Source: Dolomedes plantarius (taxonomy: Eukaryota; Arthropoda; Arachnida; Araneae; Dolomedidae). Taken from it: a stretch of 64,000 nucleotides of DNA. Positions within the stretch are counted from its first letter, which is position 1. Each line of letters starts with the position of its first letter. Below, piece by piece: positions 11,640-23,545 of the stretch. Under the pieces are notes generated by a model. It worked only from the letters and a program-made list of their open reading frames with translations. It had not been told where the DNA came from and searched no databases. The position numbers and the translations under genes are program-made. The stretch is from contig OU015493.1 in the NCBI GenBank assembly GCA_907164885.2, positions 116,595,193 through 116,659,192 of the forward strand, in the 5' to 3' direction.

Positions 11640-12060
11640 ATTTATCTCGGTCATTTTGGACATTTTATTTTTCACCGCTTAAAAGCCCCCCTGCAATGGG
11701 GCTGAACTTGAACTTCAACGGCATCGGGAGTGTCACCATTCATCTCAGCGACCCCGCAAACTATGGATTCGACACTAATCTCAGTTTTATTAAATGCCAG
11801 CCCCACCCCTAGGAGTGCACTAAATTTGGGCTTAAATGTCATTGGGACTGTTTACAATCAGCATAGCAACCCCGAAAACTATGGATTCGATACTACTATA
11901 GGTCATTTTGAACATTTGATTTTCCTCCCTTCTCCCCATGCCGAAGGGGGCTGAACTTGGACTTAAACGACATCGAGAGTGTCATCTTAGCAACCCTGAA
12001 AACTATGGATTCGACACTAATATCAGTAGTTTTCAATTATTTTTACATGTCACCCCCAAG
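11640..12060. repeat. ~120-bp tandem repeat, about 3 units
   Basis: The string CTATGGATTCGA recurs at about 11761, 11879 and 12003 (118 and 124 bp apart), each near CATTGGGACTG-like and GGGGCTGAACTTG-like segments. Short open frames across it reflect the repeat and are not taken as genes. Confidence 0.75.
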
Positions 12061-12840
12061 AGGTGCTAGAGGTAGTACTTTTTCCCAGATTGTAAGATAT
12101 ATGTTGTCGTGGGGTACGACATATAAAAAAAAAGAAAATAGAAAAGGTGCAGAAAAACCAATTTACAAACGGGACGGAAAATGGAATAGTAAAGGACGCC
12201 AGACGATACGAGAAGAATGTCGTGGGGATACGATATGTTAGGAGTTCAAAAGGGCAGACAACCCAATTAAAGCGGAAGAGTCGGCGGTGCTATGAGAAAA
12301 TTGGAATGGCAATTGATCAGACAAAAGAACCGGATGAAGAGAAGAAATTGAAAGGAAACAATTAAGAGTCGAAACAGCGAAGGAAGACGTTGAGATGAAA
12401 AGGGAATTGTTGACAAAGAGAAGAGGACCCCACACATAGGAGATGTTCTGGGAAAACACATTTCCTGGAAAAATAGGAATGAGTCAAGGACGGGATTGTT
12501 CGAGTATAAAACGCCCCTCACTCTAAATGGTGGAAGGAATGATTAGGGGAGGAACAAGTTAACGAATCAAAATGGAAGTATAAAGAAAAAGGTTGAACAT
12601 GAGAGACGAATAAAAATGTAAAAGGCGGGGCGTTGAGGAGATAATAAAAAATAGAGAGAGTGATAAAAAAAGAGGGATATCAGATTGATGGTGACTCTGA
12701 GAGTTGGCACCCAAAATAGAGAGTGGTAGCCTCGTAAGCGAGAAGGCAAAAGAATATATATGGGAGATTGCGCCCCGACGTAGCGCATCGCTGTAAGCCG
12801 GCAACTCAACGATGAAAGGAGCATCAATGAGCAGCGGAAT

Positions 12841-12995
12841 CGATATAGATTGCCTGAACCCCGCAAGCTAGCATAGAGAATCCTCGGAGCCGACATAGAT
12901 TGCCTGAACCCCGCAAACTAGCATAGAGAATCCTCGGAGCCGAGATAGATTGCCTGAACCCCTGCAAGCTACCTATGAGATGATAAGAGGTGAGA
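12841..12995. repeat. 50-bp tandem repeat, 3 units
   Basis: TGCCTGAACCCC starts at 12851, 12901 and 12951. The first two units are nearly identical through AGCATAGAGAATCCTCGGAG; the third diverges after CTGCAAGCTA. Confidence 0.85.
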
Positions 12996-14149
12996 CTCGT
13001 AACCACGACGGAGTGCCTAACCCCCACAAGCAACGGATGGAGAACTGATCCGGCCGTTAAAGTCTGCCCATTCCTACATTATTGAGCGAGTCCGAATGGA
13101 GACCCCAATAGATTCACCTGAGTATGCCAGCCAAAGTCCACTTCTGCAGTCTGCAAAAATGGAGGTAACCTTTTATTAACTATTGCCAAAGTTCATGAGT
13201 TACCCGAGTCTTATATGATAGGCGGAAATTAAGGAATAATATAGATATATTGCGTACTGAAATGATATTAATTTAAATAAATGAAATAATATAGGCAAAT
13301 AATACATTGATATAATGAGAATGTCTGTAAGTTCAAATTAATAAGAATATAATTGAATGTATACTAATATTTGTACTGTGTGAATAAATTAATGTATTGT
13401 TTAAAATCAGAGTAATGGTATCATTGCCTACCACTATAACCAATCACGACCCACCCAAAAGAAAGTCCACAACATATGTGTACCAAGTTTGGTTGAAATT
13501 GTTCCAGGCGTTCCAGAGTTATGCTGGAATATGCATACATGCATTTATTATATAACATAATATCCAAAAAACATACTATCCCCAAAATCCATATAACATA
13601 CAAATTTGAATTAAATTCTTAAAAAACTTCCATCTCAATTAGTCTAGTGGTTAAATTTTATCTTTTACCATATTTTAATATTTGTTTGTCAATTTATTTC
13701 GCTGTTATGCCCGTTACGCAAAATTAATTTAAAGTATCCCAAAAAGAAAAGAAACCACGCGATCAGCATTTAACAAATTAAATTCTAAACATTAATCTAA
13801 ACATTAATCACATACAATTAAATTCTAAACATTAATGAAAATGGAGTTAAAGATTCGAAAAAGATTTCATTTTAAAGGAATTTTTATGATCATTCTCGTG
13901 ATATAAATTTTATAACCCTCAGGTTATTATTTTAAATGCATACTTAAAAGAATTTTGCAAAAACAGCTTAAAAATTTAATTTTAAAACATCTAAGAATAA
14001 TTTTTCAAAACTCTTTCTAAGTTCACCCCTACACTATAAGAAGAATCGCCATGCAAAATTTCAGCCCTTTAGGTCCAGCGGTTTGGTCTGTGCGTTATCC
14101 GTCAGTCAGTCAATCAGTCACGGAAATGTTTTATATATATAGATTAAGC

Positions 14150-14909
14150 GAATACAGTTGCTTGATAATGGCGACATTTCCATTGTTTGATATGTCAATG
14201 AAATAAATATATGAGTTTTTTACTGATGTCATCCCAAGACTGGTGTGCAGTTGAAATTAACACGAAGTTCTTCGCAAATATCAATTTTTAAAACTACTCG
14301 AGGAGTTTGCATGTTTGTGTATTTGTGTGGGCATGTGTGTGGAGAGGGGAGTGGGGGGGGGGGGGCAAATTCGGCATTTCAGCATAACTGAATAAGAGCT
14401 TTTCACATTAGGTTCGTTACCTTCAATTTTGCCGCAAACATTTTTTAACCTGTTCCATTATATACATAACATGTAATTAATGAGGGGTTTTAAGGTTTAT
14501 TTTCCTTTTCTACAATACACATAATGAGGTTACGTCAGGTTTTATAAGAGGAATTTTCTGCGTTGTAAAGACTGCCCTCCATTGGAAAATCTGTACTTAA
14601 CTTCCTCTGACACCTTAACCTCTTCTAGATAAAATAGGTTATTTCGGAAGAGTAAGAAATATATGTTTCACTTGACGTCGCAATGGCGGAAAAATTTTCT
14701 CCATCCTCTTCCGACTGAGGTTCCTTGACTTTAAACTCCTACGTCTTAAAAATACAGAGAAACTTCTCTATAGCGGCCAGTCATGGTCCCGAAACAAAGT
14801 GACCGTTTTGAGGGGTGGCCGGAGAAAGGGGATTTCTTCCGTAACATTTCCTCTCTGGATTCTTGAATCTGTTCTGAGCAAAATACGGCCATTTAGAAGT
14901 TTCCCTGTC

Positions 14910-14950
<41 letters not shown>
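14150..14950. other. Intergenic, no gene recognised
   Basis: AT-rich with a G run at 14353-14364. A degenerate direct relation exists between 14750-14830 (CTTCTCTATAGCGGCCAGTC) and 15220-15280 (CTTCTCTAAGGTGGCCAGTC). The latter lies just beyond the hAT mini-element, so a short sequence has been duplicated around it. Ends in a (TA)n tract. Confidence 0.45.
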
Positions 14951-14952
<2 letters not shown>

Positions 14953-14954
<2 letters not shown>

Positions 14955-15117
14955 CAGTGCCGTAACTAGCCATTCATGTGCCCTGGGTAAGATTTTATAT
15001 TTGGGCCCCTTAATTATTAGGTTAGGGAAAATAATAAAAACAAATACAGCATTTTAGGGCCCCCTTCAAAGTAGGCCCTGGGAGGGTGTCCCTGTTGCCC
15101 CTGCCTAGCTACGGCAC

Positions 15118-15119
<2 letters not shown>
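14953..15119. mobile_element. hAT-like mini-element
   Basis: 167 bp. Ends CAGTGCCGTAACTAGCC at the left; the complement of the right end is CAGTGCCGTAGCTAGGCA. It lies in a (TA)n tract, so the 8-bp flanks (ATAATATA, AATATATA) cannot be scored cleanly. A truncated relative starts at 54748. No coding capacity. Confidence 0.75.
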
Positions 15120-15177
<58 letters not shown>

Positions 15178-15212
15178 TGTGTGTGTGTGTGTGTGTGTGC
15201 GTTTGTGTGTGT
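15119..15212. repeat. (TA)n(TG)n compound microsatellite
   Basis: About 52 bp of TA followed by about 30 bp of mostly TG. The 61-codon frame across it is an artefact. Confidence 0.95.
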
Positions 15213-15849
15213 GCACGGAAACTTCTCTAAGGTGGCCAGTCATGACTCCTGAAAAAATGTGGCTGTTTTGAGGGGTGGCCGGCTAGTGAAATTTCACTGT
15301 AACTAAATTGGGAATGGGAAAGACATAGAGAGTCATAGAGAGAAAGTGCTCTATTTTGAAAAAGAAAACTGCGGGATAGCCGTATATATTTTCCTATGCC
15401 GTCAAAGCTGACCTAGGAGGAAAAACGTTGCATTGCACTTCATAACTTTCCCTAGTTCTATATCGATAACAAGGTTTCTTTACCTGAGGGTCGCGACCCA
15501 AATTCGACCGACAATCTGTTTTTTGAGGAACTTCGAGGAAGTTTCGAACAGAAAAAGAAAGTTAACCTCAGCGTTAAAATCTCGCGTAACGAAGAACAAA
15601 AAAATTGACTTGGTGGAAATTGTTACTGGAAATAGATATTCTAGAATGCCACCTGTAGTGAAATAAAAACGAATTTTCAGCATCGAATTTTCCAATTGTT
15701 CCAATTCTATTTTCTATACTGGTTAACCCTTTTCCTTCACCTTTGTGCCCGAAATCCATATCCATCTCAATAATATAAGTGAGAGTGTCCATTTTTAAAT
15801 CATTGGAAAGCAAATTCTTTTATCACTAAAAAAGATAGACAAATAAATA

Positions 15850-15896
<47 letters not shown>

Positions 15897-16180
15897 CACA
15901 ATCGCAGGGGATTTGGAGCCATCCTCCCCCAATTCCTGTGGGGTTTCAAAATCGAAAATTATGAAAATCAAAAATTGCTGAAAAAAAAGGAGTTCGAACG
16001 ATAATTTTCACCCCTTCCCCTGATTAAATGAAATGAAAACACTCTTAGAATAATTCTTTTAAATTTATCAGAAGTATATTTTTTGTAATTTTTATATCAA
16101 TAAATGCATAAAATGATAAATTGCGGACATTTTAATGACGCACAATTAAATAAACTTAGTAAATAATGTCCACATGAATG
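15213..16180. other. Intergenic with (TTA)n
   Basis: No supported gene. A (TTA)n microsatellite spans about 15850-15892. Short ORFs at 15433-15813 on both strands lack recognisable domains. Confidence 0.5.
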
Positions 16181-16186
16181 TGTTAA

Positions 16187-16566
16187 GGCTGCTACGTCCT
16201 AACCCTATTGGATTCGCTCACCTCAATGGTAACCTATGGAGAAAAATTGTCTACTATTTACAGCTACATAAATGCTGATAATCCAATAAAAATGGTATTT
16301 TCAGATAGCCTGATTTTTTCTGCACCTTGCAACAGGATTCATTTTATAAATTTCGTCCTCCAAAGAAATTTAGGGACGTTTAAAACACACTATACCAGAT
16401 CCCCCACGAATAATTTAAATTTTAAAATACTATTTGCATTTTAAAAAAACAAAAAATGCCCCAAGTTGTAAAATTTCTTTCTCTAATACGGAATACAACA
16501 TTTTAAAAATCTTTAAATCCTGGTCGGCAGTCCTAGGACAAATTTTCTCCATATGTTAACACAGCC
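16187..16566. mobile_element. TTAA-target element, copy 2
   Basis: 380 bp between perfect TTAA at 16183-16186 and 16567-16570. Starts GGCTGCTACGTCCTAACCC and ends GTTAACACAGCC. This is the cleanest copy and defines the duplication for the family. Shares GATTCGCTCACCTCAATG and GATAATCCAATAAAAATGG with copies 1 and 3. Confidence 0.85.
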
Positions 16567-16570
16567 TTAA

Positions 16571-17098
16571 GCAGTTGTTGTTTTTTAAATTTTTATTTGG
16601 ACAGGGCCCGCATTTCAACATAAAATATCTGGTCACTTACATGAAAGAGAAATCTTACAGTCGAGTGTTAATCAAAGTTATAAATTTAATTTGTATTTAA
16701 TCCAGACTTAGTCAGAAATTTTTTTCTTTATTTGTTATTAGGTTAATCGTTCATACCATTAAGCCACAGCAGTTCTTATGTCCAAGAAAAATTCGAGTTT
16801 ATTTATATATTGAATACATAGTTTTACTTTGAGTTATCTTAATTAAATATATCAATCTATTCTCATTGTTTATATTTTAAGAAACGAAGTTGTTAATTAC
16901 TGTCTCTCTCTCTCTCTTTTCAGAAGTAACTTTCTCCGCTCATCAAAGAATGCTTTCGATGACGCCATTTTTGGGTTTTTTTTTCCTTCTTACACAATTC
17001 CATCTTTTTTTTCCTTTTCCTTTTTTTCTCTTTTTTCCGTGGCTGAGAGCACGTATCACCATAAAGCCACATCACCAATTTGACAACCGCTATCCTAA
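16571..17098. other. Intergenic with pyrimidine tract
   Basis: A TC-rich tract at 16900-16925 ends in TTTTCAG, and a C/T-rich stretch spans 16970-17040. It resembles a splice acceptor, but no coding exon is supported after it. Confidence 0.4.
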
Positions 17099-17597
17099 GG
17101 CTGCTGTGTACTAACCCTAATGGATTCGCTCACCTCAATGTTAACCTATGGAGAGAATGTGTCTACTATTGACATTTTCATAAATGCTGATAATCCAATA
17201 AAAATGGTATTTTCAGATAATCTGATCTTTTGTGTACCTTGCAACAGGATTCATTTTCTAAATTTTGTCCACCAAAAGAATTTAGGAGCGTTTTAAACCC
17301 ACTATACCAGATTTCCCCCCCCCCCCCGACTTTCAAAGCATTATTTGCATTTTTTTTTAACGAAAAATACGTTTAAAACACATTGTACCAGATTTTTCCC
17401 CTGAATAATTTTAATTTTAAAATATTATCTGCACTTAAAAAAAACGAAAAATGCCCCAAGATGTAAAATTTCTTTCTTTATTACGGAGTATAATTTTTTC
17501 AAAAATCTTTCAATCCAAGTCGTCAAACCTTGGACATATTTTCTCCATAGGTTAACATTGAGGTGAGCGAATCCAATAGGGTTAGTACACAGCAGCC
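17099..17597. mobile_element. TTAA-target element, copy 3
   Basis: About 499 bp. Long inverted ends: GGCTGCTGTGTACTAACCC at the left, GGGTTAGTACACAGCAGCC at the right, a perfect 19-bp match. Similarity extends inward through CGCTCACCTCAATGTTAACC. The flanks read CTAA and TGAA, decayed from TTAA. The interior carries a duplicated segment (ACCAGATTT...) relative to copy 2. Confidence 0.85.
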
Positions 17598-17599
17598 TG

Positions 17600-18341
17600 A
17601 AAGTAAAATAATTTTGCTGGGAAAAAAAAATCTGATTACTGGATTTTTCATTGGATTTTTTTTATTACTGGATTATTTTTTTTTTTGATTACTGGATTTT
17701 TGATTACTGGATTTTTTTTATGTACACCGAATCATGGGCCAAGTACTAGCAACCTATAATATCTAGCAACCGTGCGTCACTCTAAACCTGTTTGTGCAAT
17801 GAAAATGGTATTTGAGTGACATCACGAGCATTGATTCTTTCAGAAAGTTTTCCAACGGCACTGATCTGCACCATAACCTCGTCAGCACCCGTCCGACCAG
17901 TAAGTGAATTAATGTTTGCCTTTACCAATAGATTATCTTCTCGACCAATAAATGGGAGCAATGTTGACGATAAATTAACGGCCTGATTTCATTTAAATTT
18001 AATGATAAACGTCATGAAATATAATAAAAATAAAATAAAAGTCAGTAGTTCTTATGTTAAAAAAAACTTGTTTTATTTTGTTTCTATTAATTTCAGTATT
18101 ACCGTATTATTTACCAAGATCTCACCATTGTCCTGTCCGCTTCAGTTACAGACAAACAAACTCAAAGTTTTAACATTAGGCATCAGATAGGTATCAGATC
18201 CTTTAATGCTTTTAAAGTAAGTTAATTATTCATAGATAAAGAAAGGTTAATACATAAAGAATCTTTTAAAATTTCACATACAAGGTGCAGATTAGAGGTT
18301 CAGGCTAATAGGATCATTTATATTGAACATTAATGTAAAAG
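17600..18341. other. Intergenic, no gene recognised
   Basis: A short repeated string, GATTACTGGATTTTT, occurs several times at 17630-17720. The rest is AT-rich with no supported ORF. Confidence 0.45.
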
Positions 18342-18343
18342 TA

Positions 18344-20063
18344 CCAGGTGATATAATTAAACTTGGCCTATTCAGAGCTCTCTGTAGTTGTAACTAAAAG
18401 GCGGATTGAGCTGAAATTTTGCAGATAAACAATTCAAAGGATGCGCTGAAAGATTCAAGAAGAAGAAAAAAGAAGTTCAAAAAATGTCCGCTAGGGAGCG
18501 CATTACAGCCAAAATGCTTGTAAAGTCATGCAATAAATAACTGTGCACAGTCATTTAAAACTTTTATTTTTACATTATCAAGCATTATGATGTTTAAAAC
18601 TGTTATTTTTACATTTTGAAGCATTATGACGGTGCAAAAGTTTATAAAGGTGGCACTGCAAGTGAAGAAGAAAACAATCTGATTAGCATAAGCATACGAA
18701 TTCAGAGTGAATTCTGGGTATTAAAAGGATGAGATCGAGTGAGTATCATTCTTTCAGCTATGATGTCAATTAAATTACAAGAACGTGCGTTAATCGTAAA
18801 ACTTTTTTATCAAAACCAGGAAAATACTGTTGCAGCTCTTCTCGAATTTCGACGTCAAAGGAAATTGCGTCGGGGTCCAATGTCTCCACAAGGTGTGAGA
18901 GACATGATATCTCGATTTGAAAACACTGGAGTTCTGAGCGTTCAACGTGGCAGAGGGCGAAAGCCTATCAGCGAAGAAGCCGTTTCAGAAGTAGCAACCG
19001 CCGTTGTCGAGCAGTCACTGACAAATGATCATGGAGTCAGCAGTGCACGTTCACTGTCACGACAATTAGACGTACCGTATAGCACAGTGCAGAAGAACCT
19101 GAGAAAAATAGTGAATTTTTTCCATATAAGATCAGCCACAACCAACAACTGCTTCTTACCGACATTGACCGTCGTTTATCTTTTGCCCTGACTTTTCTTT
19201 CCCGAAGGGAAGTAGATGACTCCTGGCCGTGGAACATTTTTTGGAGTGACGAAGCTCATTTTTATCTTAACGGAACAGTGAACACCCAGAATTGTCGAAT
19301 TTCGGCCTTGGAAAATCCACGTGCCTTCTACACAATTCCGCAACACTCGCCTAAAGTTACCGTCTGGTGTGGATTCACTTCCCAATTTATCCTTGGACCA
19401 TTCTTTTTCACAGAACATAAAGATAATGGCCGTGTCACATGTTCTCTAACAGCCCTCAGATATCGTAACATGCTCAGCAGTTTCGTTTTACCTCAACTCC
19501 AGAGGCGACAATGCCTTGAGTCTATTACTTTTATGCAGGATGGTGCCCCTCCACATAATGGAGTCCGTGTGCGGAGGTTTTTGCGACAACATTTTACGGA
19601 TGACAGGGTGATTAGCTGATCGTTTCCTACTCCTTGGCCGGCCCGTTCTCCCGATCTCACTCCGTGTGATTTTGGGTTATGTGGCCATTTAAAGAACGTT
19701 GTTTATAGGGGGAATGTTACAACTTTAGCTGACCTGAAGGACCGCATAACATTGTATGTTCGACAGCTTACTGGCGACCAGCTGTTGAACATGCTGTTCA
19801 TGGCCTGCATATTTTACATACTAATGAGGGAGCCCACATTGAACAATTTTCTTTACATCGCTAGTCAGTGTGTAACAAATAAATTATGCTTGAATTGGAA
19901 TTTGTAACTTGTCTAAATTATTTCCATGTAATTCGCCAAAAAAGAGGACATTTTTTTTACTTTTTTTTTCGGAATCTTTCAGCGCATCCTTTGAATTGTC
20001 TATCTGCAAAATTTCAGATACAGAGGGCTCTAAAATAGGCCAAGTTTAATTATGAACACCTGG
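18344..20063 (+). mobile_element. Mariner/IS630-type transposon, nearly intact
   Basis: 1720 bp between TA at 18342-18343 and 20064-20065. The inverted ends are long: CCAGGTGATATAATTAAAC faces GTTTAATTATGAACACCTGG, and matching blocks continue for about 100 bp (GCAGATAAACAATTCAAAGG / CCTTTGAATTGTCTATCTGC, GATGCGCTGAAAGATTC / GAATCTTTCAGCGCATC). One transposase lies on the plus strand. Confidence 0.93.
18739..19907 (+). pseudogene. Mariner-type transposase with few lesions
   Basis: A DDE/D transposase. The N-terminal HTH starts at LQERALIVKLFYQNQEN and a second HTH region is seen at SSARSLSRQLDVPYSTVQ. One single-base frameshift occurs in a T run near 19118. The reading then continues through NIFWSDEAHFYLNGTVNTQN (first Asp), VWCGFTSQFILGPFFF and FMQDGAPPH (second Asp). 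An in-frame TGA follows at 19617-19619, then RSPDLTPCDFG with the third Asp. A further frameshift is likely near 19800. All three catalytic acids are present. An internal start at the second or third Met (about 18760) is as likely as 18739. The family is common in insects and arachnids. Confidence 0.9.
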
Positions 20064-20065
20064 TA

Positions 20066-21626
20066 CGATGAACTCAAAATTAGACAAATTGTTATCCGTT
20101 TTGAGTATTATGCATATCAAAACAGAAATAAAATTAGACATAAAATGCAAATTGTCGAAAAGAATGCGTACATGGTTCGAAAATGAAAGAAATATTACGG
20201 GTTTTTTCCCAAATTTTTATATTATAATTTCAATAAAACCCTTCTTTATTTACTATATGTAGTTTATTTGAAAAATCTTATCTGATTATTTATATATATT
20301 TTTTTACTGTGTTGCATCTATGCATTAGTTAGTGCGGGAGAGTCTAAGGTTATTTTGCATTATCTTTTAGTGCCCGAGGGATTATTTTACATATTTTTAA
20401 ATAAATTTGTTTAATTAACATTATTATAAAACAATAATTTATATTTTCTTTCTTGTAGCCAAGTTAACGCCCAGGTACGTCCGACTGTATTCCCAGTTCA
20501 GTAGAAACTAATGGATGTTAACTCACATGTGATCAAGCTTTGAAACAGTGCTGCTTATATTATGAAAGTAATAAAACCTTTTTTATCGCTTATAATGCGA
20601 GGTATTTATCATGAATTTGTACGGAGAAAACATACAGGATAAATTAAACATTCAAATATTTAAATTCAAAATGTTTATACTATCACTGTAAGTAAATTAA
20701 AGGCAAATTTAATTTACATTAAAGTAATACAAATTTAATTTACGTTAAAGTAATACAAATTTAATTTACATTAGATTCATAATTTAGAATAGTCTAACCA
20801 ACTGGTTTAAACAGGACATCATTACGTAAAAACTCATATGTGTAGCCCCACAAACTGTGTACCATCACTAACTGATTCCCAAAAACTCTCATGATGCCCT
20901 AGCGGCCTTGCAAACAGCCTCCGGGATCGTAAGAAGCAATCCCTAAAACTTTCTCCGACTCCGTGGACGGAAACAACTATTAGCGTTCGTGCCGACGTGC
21001 CGACACCCTCTGAACTCTGCTTGCTGAGAAAGAATGTTTAGTAGTCGATCCAATGTTTTCCTAGCTGGTAGCAGCGTATTTTCGTGTGTGCCTGATTACT
21101 TGTTAAAATTGTGTAATTTTGCAAGTAATTGTTATGTTTTCATTAAATTAGTTAAAATGTCACCTAGGGTTTCATTTTTATTATTGTCGGGATCAAATTT
21201 ACTTTCTCCCGGAAGTCAACAGGTCTCGGTTGTTATGTGACTGTTCCGGCGAATGGCCATAATAGTACTTATCAAATGTTTCGAGATTTATTTTACATTG
21301 GCATCGAAATTTGTATGTACACTGGCGAATGTAAAGAAATATAAACAACTAGTCTCCGAGTCACATTTTATTATGATCCCATCTGTTTTTTAGATATTAA
21401 TTCATTTGTGTGAGATAACATCTGGTCGACGAAAAATATGATTCAGCATTTTTCGAAGGTCATCAATTTTGAGAGCATGTACTGAGTTACTAATCATTTT
21501 ATCCTAAAATGTTCCGATTTATTGCCTATTTTTGATATTCTTCTACACAGAATTATTAGTTTCTCAGTCGAAACTGTAGGCAGTGATTTACTAGCAAACT
21601 TTTGCTAGTCGTTTCCCCAATAATCG
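20066..21626. other. Intergenic, no gene recognised
   Basis: Repeats of AATTTAATTTAC around 20705-20770. Short ORFs at 20068-20262 and 21034-21240 have no recognisable domain and are not called as genes. Confidence 0.45.
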
Positions 21627-21629
21627 TTA

Positions 21630-23469
21630 GGGTAGGTGGGGGCAAAGGTTTGCAGTTTTGAGTTTTGGGTTTCTTACGGGCCTCCGTTAGATCCTATCGC
21701 CCTAAAAAGTCACTTGTATTGTAGTTGGGTATCCCCTCTACCTTCTATAAAATGATGAATTTTTTCCCGAAATATTTAGTCACCGAATTTTTAATTTTAC
21801 CAAAAGACCTGTTTGCGAACCTTTGCCCCAATCGGTGGGGCAAAGGTTCTCACTGCAAACCTTTACCCCACTCGTTGGTTTCTTACTGGATAGGCATCGA
21901 AAATCACAAAAAGAGTTGTCTAAATAATTTTATTTCACATTTTGTAATCTTTTTAAAGGTGTTACATATATAGAAAATCACAAATTGAACAGGTTAATCT
22001 CAATAAATTTTTTCTTAAACTAAATAACTTCAAACTGAAATATCAACTATTAACACAGAAAGTTGAATCTAACAAAGAAATTCACAAAATGAAAAGGGGT
22101 TAATCTCAATAATTTTTTTCTTAAACTAAAGAACTTCCAATTAAAATATCAACTATTAACACTATCGTTATATCATATCTTAGGCTTTACTCATTCTTTT
22201 AAAACCCGTAAAAATTAAGCAAATTAAGGGGATGGGGGACATTACAAAGCAATTTTTGAAATTTTTACCTCAGAGATATGAAATTGGGCATAAATATTCA
22301 TTAAAGTAAAACTATTTCAAACACCTTATAAAATTTTATAAATATTTAAAATTTTATTTTTTATATTTAAAAAATTTAAATTTTTATTATGTTTTTTAAA
22401 ATGCTCCTTGCGATCCAATTTTTAACCTTATCCTTAATTTTGCATTTAGATTGCTTATACATTTTGATCAGGGTTATGTTTTGATTTGTGCTTTCGTTGA
22501 ATAATTAATTTTTAGGAAATATTTTTATGCTTGTACTCTGAATTCTCGTGAAATTTTTGTACTTTTCCACGCTTAAGTTAAACTTTGATAATCTGAATGA
22601 TGTCGAAACCTGAAATGGATACATAACTTTATTTTAATGTATAAGAGGAGTCTTTGTAATAAATTTTATAAAATTTCGTCAAAAATTGTGACGCAAGGAG
22701 CATTTCAAAGACTTGCAAATCTGGAAATTACTCATTTAGAGCTTTTTTCCCTAACCAGACCTTCGAAGCTTATAATGTCTTGTAACAACATTTAATTATT
22801 TTATCTTGTAAAATAGGTCTTTGTTCAGAGCTATTTTATTTTTGTGTTGTACTAATTTATTTTATTTTTAATTTATGGATTTTCAAGCATTTTACAAAAA
22901 ATTTTCTGATTAAAAACAGGCAGTTTTTATCAAAAACCATAATTTTTTTTCAAATTACAAAAATGTGAATTCCCATTAATAATAAAAGACGTCGTTAATA
23001 AGGATTCCTAATGAAAAGAGGACATGAAACAAATGTTAATAGTTAGAGGGACAAAGGTTTGCACTGCGAACCTTTACCCCATGACTCCCGCAAACCTTTA
23101 CCCCATTTCGTGCTGGTTCTGTTTCTGCAGAATGGACGCCACTGTATTTGAGTGAACCCAAAACTTAAGGTAGGATTTGAAAGGTTATTTACCACCCTAA
23201 CATGCAAAAATAAGCCCAAAACAGTTCGTGAGTTTCAGTGATGCTCAAAATTACTCAAAAGTTACAAAAAATTACATTAAAAGAGACGAAAATAAACTTA
23301 CCTCATTTTCTCAGCAAGAGGGGATCTAAACTCCAACATTTTTTACTAGGCAACTGACTGGAAGTAGAGGAATGCACTGCCTACCCTATTCTTCCTATAA
23401 CTCTTCCCGGTCATTTTAAAATGTATGTGCGAACCTTTGCCCCATGCGAACCTTTGCCCCCACCTACCC
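21630..23469. mobile_element. Element with clustered subterminal motifs
   Basis: About 1.84 kb. The left end is GGGTAGGTGGGGGCAAAGG and the right end its complement; 23 of the first 24 bases match. Flanks are TTA at the left and TAA at the right, giving TA as the likely duplication. The motif GC(A/G)AACCTTT(G/A)CCCC appears about nine times in both orientations, clustered in two blocks per side: near 21636, 21815, 21836 and 21863, and near 23048, 23066, 23090, 23429 and 23446. Such clusters are typical transposase-binding arrays. No transposase is encoded, and I do not recognise the family. Confidence 0.75.
22400..22715. repeat. Inverted pair around AAATGCTCCTTGCG
   Basis: AAATGCTCCTTGCG at about 22402 faces CGCAAGGAGCATTT at about 22692, within the 21630-23469 element. 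A related pair occurs at 24022/24313. It may be a hairpin-forming insertion shared by both hosts. Confidence 0.55.
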
Positions 23470-23545
23470 TAATGAAAATTTCCGAAGCTTCAACTCTTTG
23501 ATCTCTACGTCACATCAACGTCACAGTTGTTCTCAGCAGCTAGTC

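Larger units (their letters stand above)
11607..14146. repeat. Long dispersed repeat, unclassified
   Basis: Begins AGCTGTTTGCCCGCCGTTGC and ends CAGTCAGTCAATCAGTCACG followed by a TATATATATAGATT-like tail. Copies with related ends are at 48644-49160 and 36137-42215, and a partial one is at 63640-64000. The interior holds a ~120-bp tandem (11640-12060), a low-similarity purine-rich section with short ORFs (12100-12560) and a 50-bp tandem (12840-12990). The class is unresolved; no reverse transcriptase or helicase was visible. Confidence 0.5.

Noticed and set aside
16890..17114. Pyrimidine tract ending in TTTTCAG followed by an open frame, resembling a 3' splice site
   Set aside because: The open frame is low-complexity Phe/Leu from T-rich DNA and runs into the TTAA element; no matching donor or domain.
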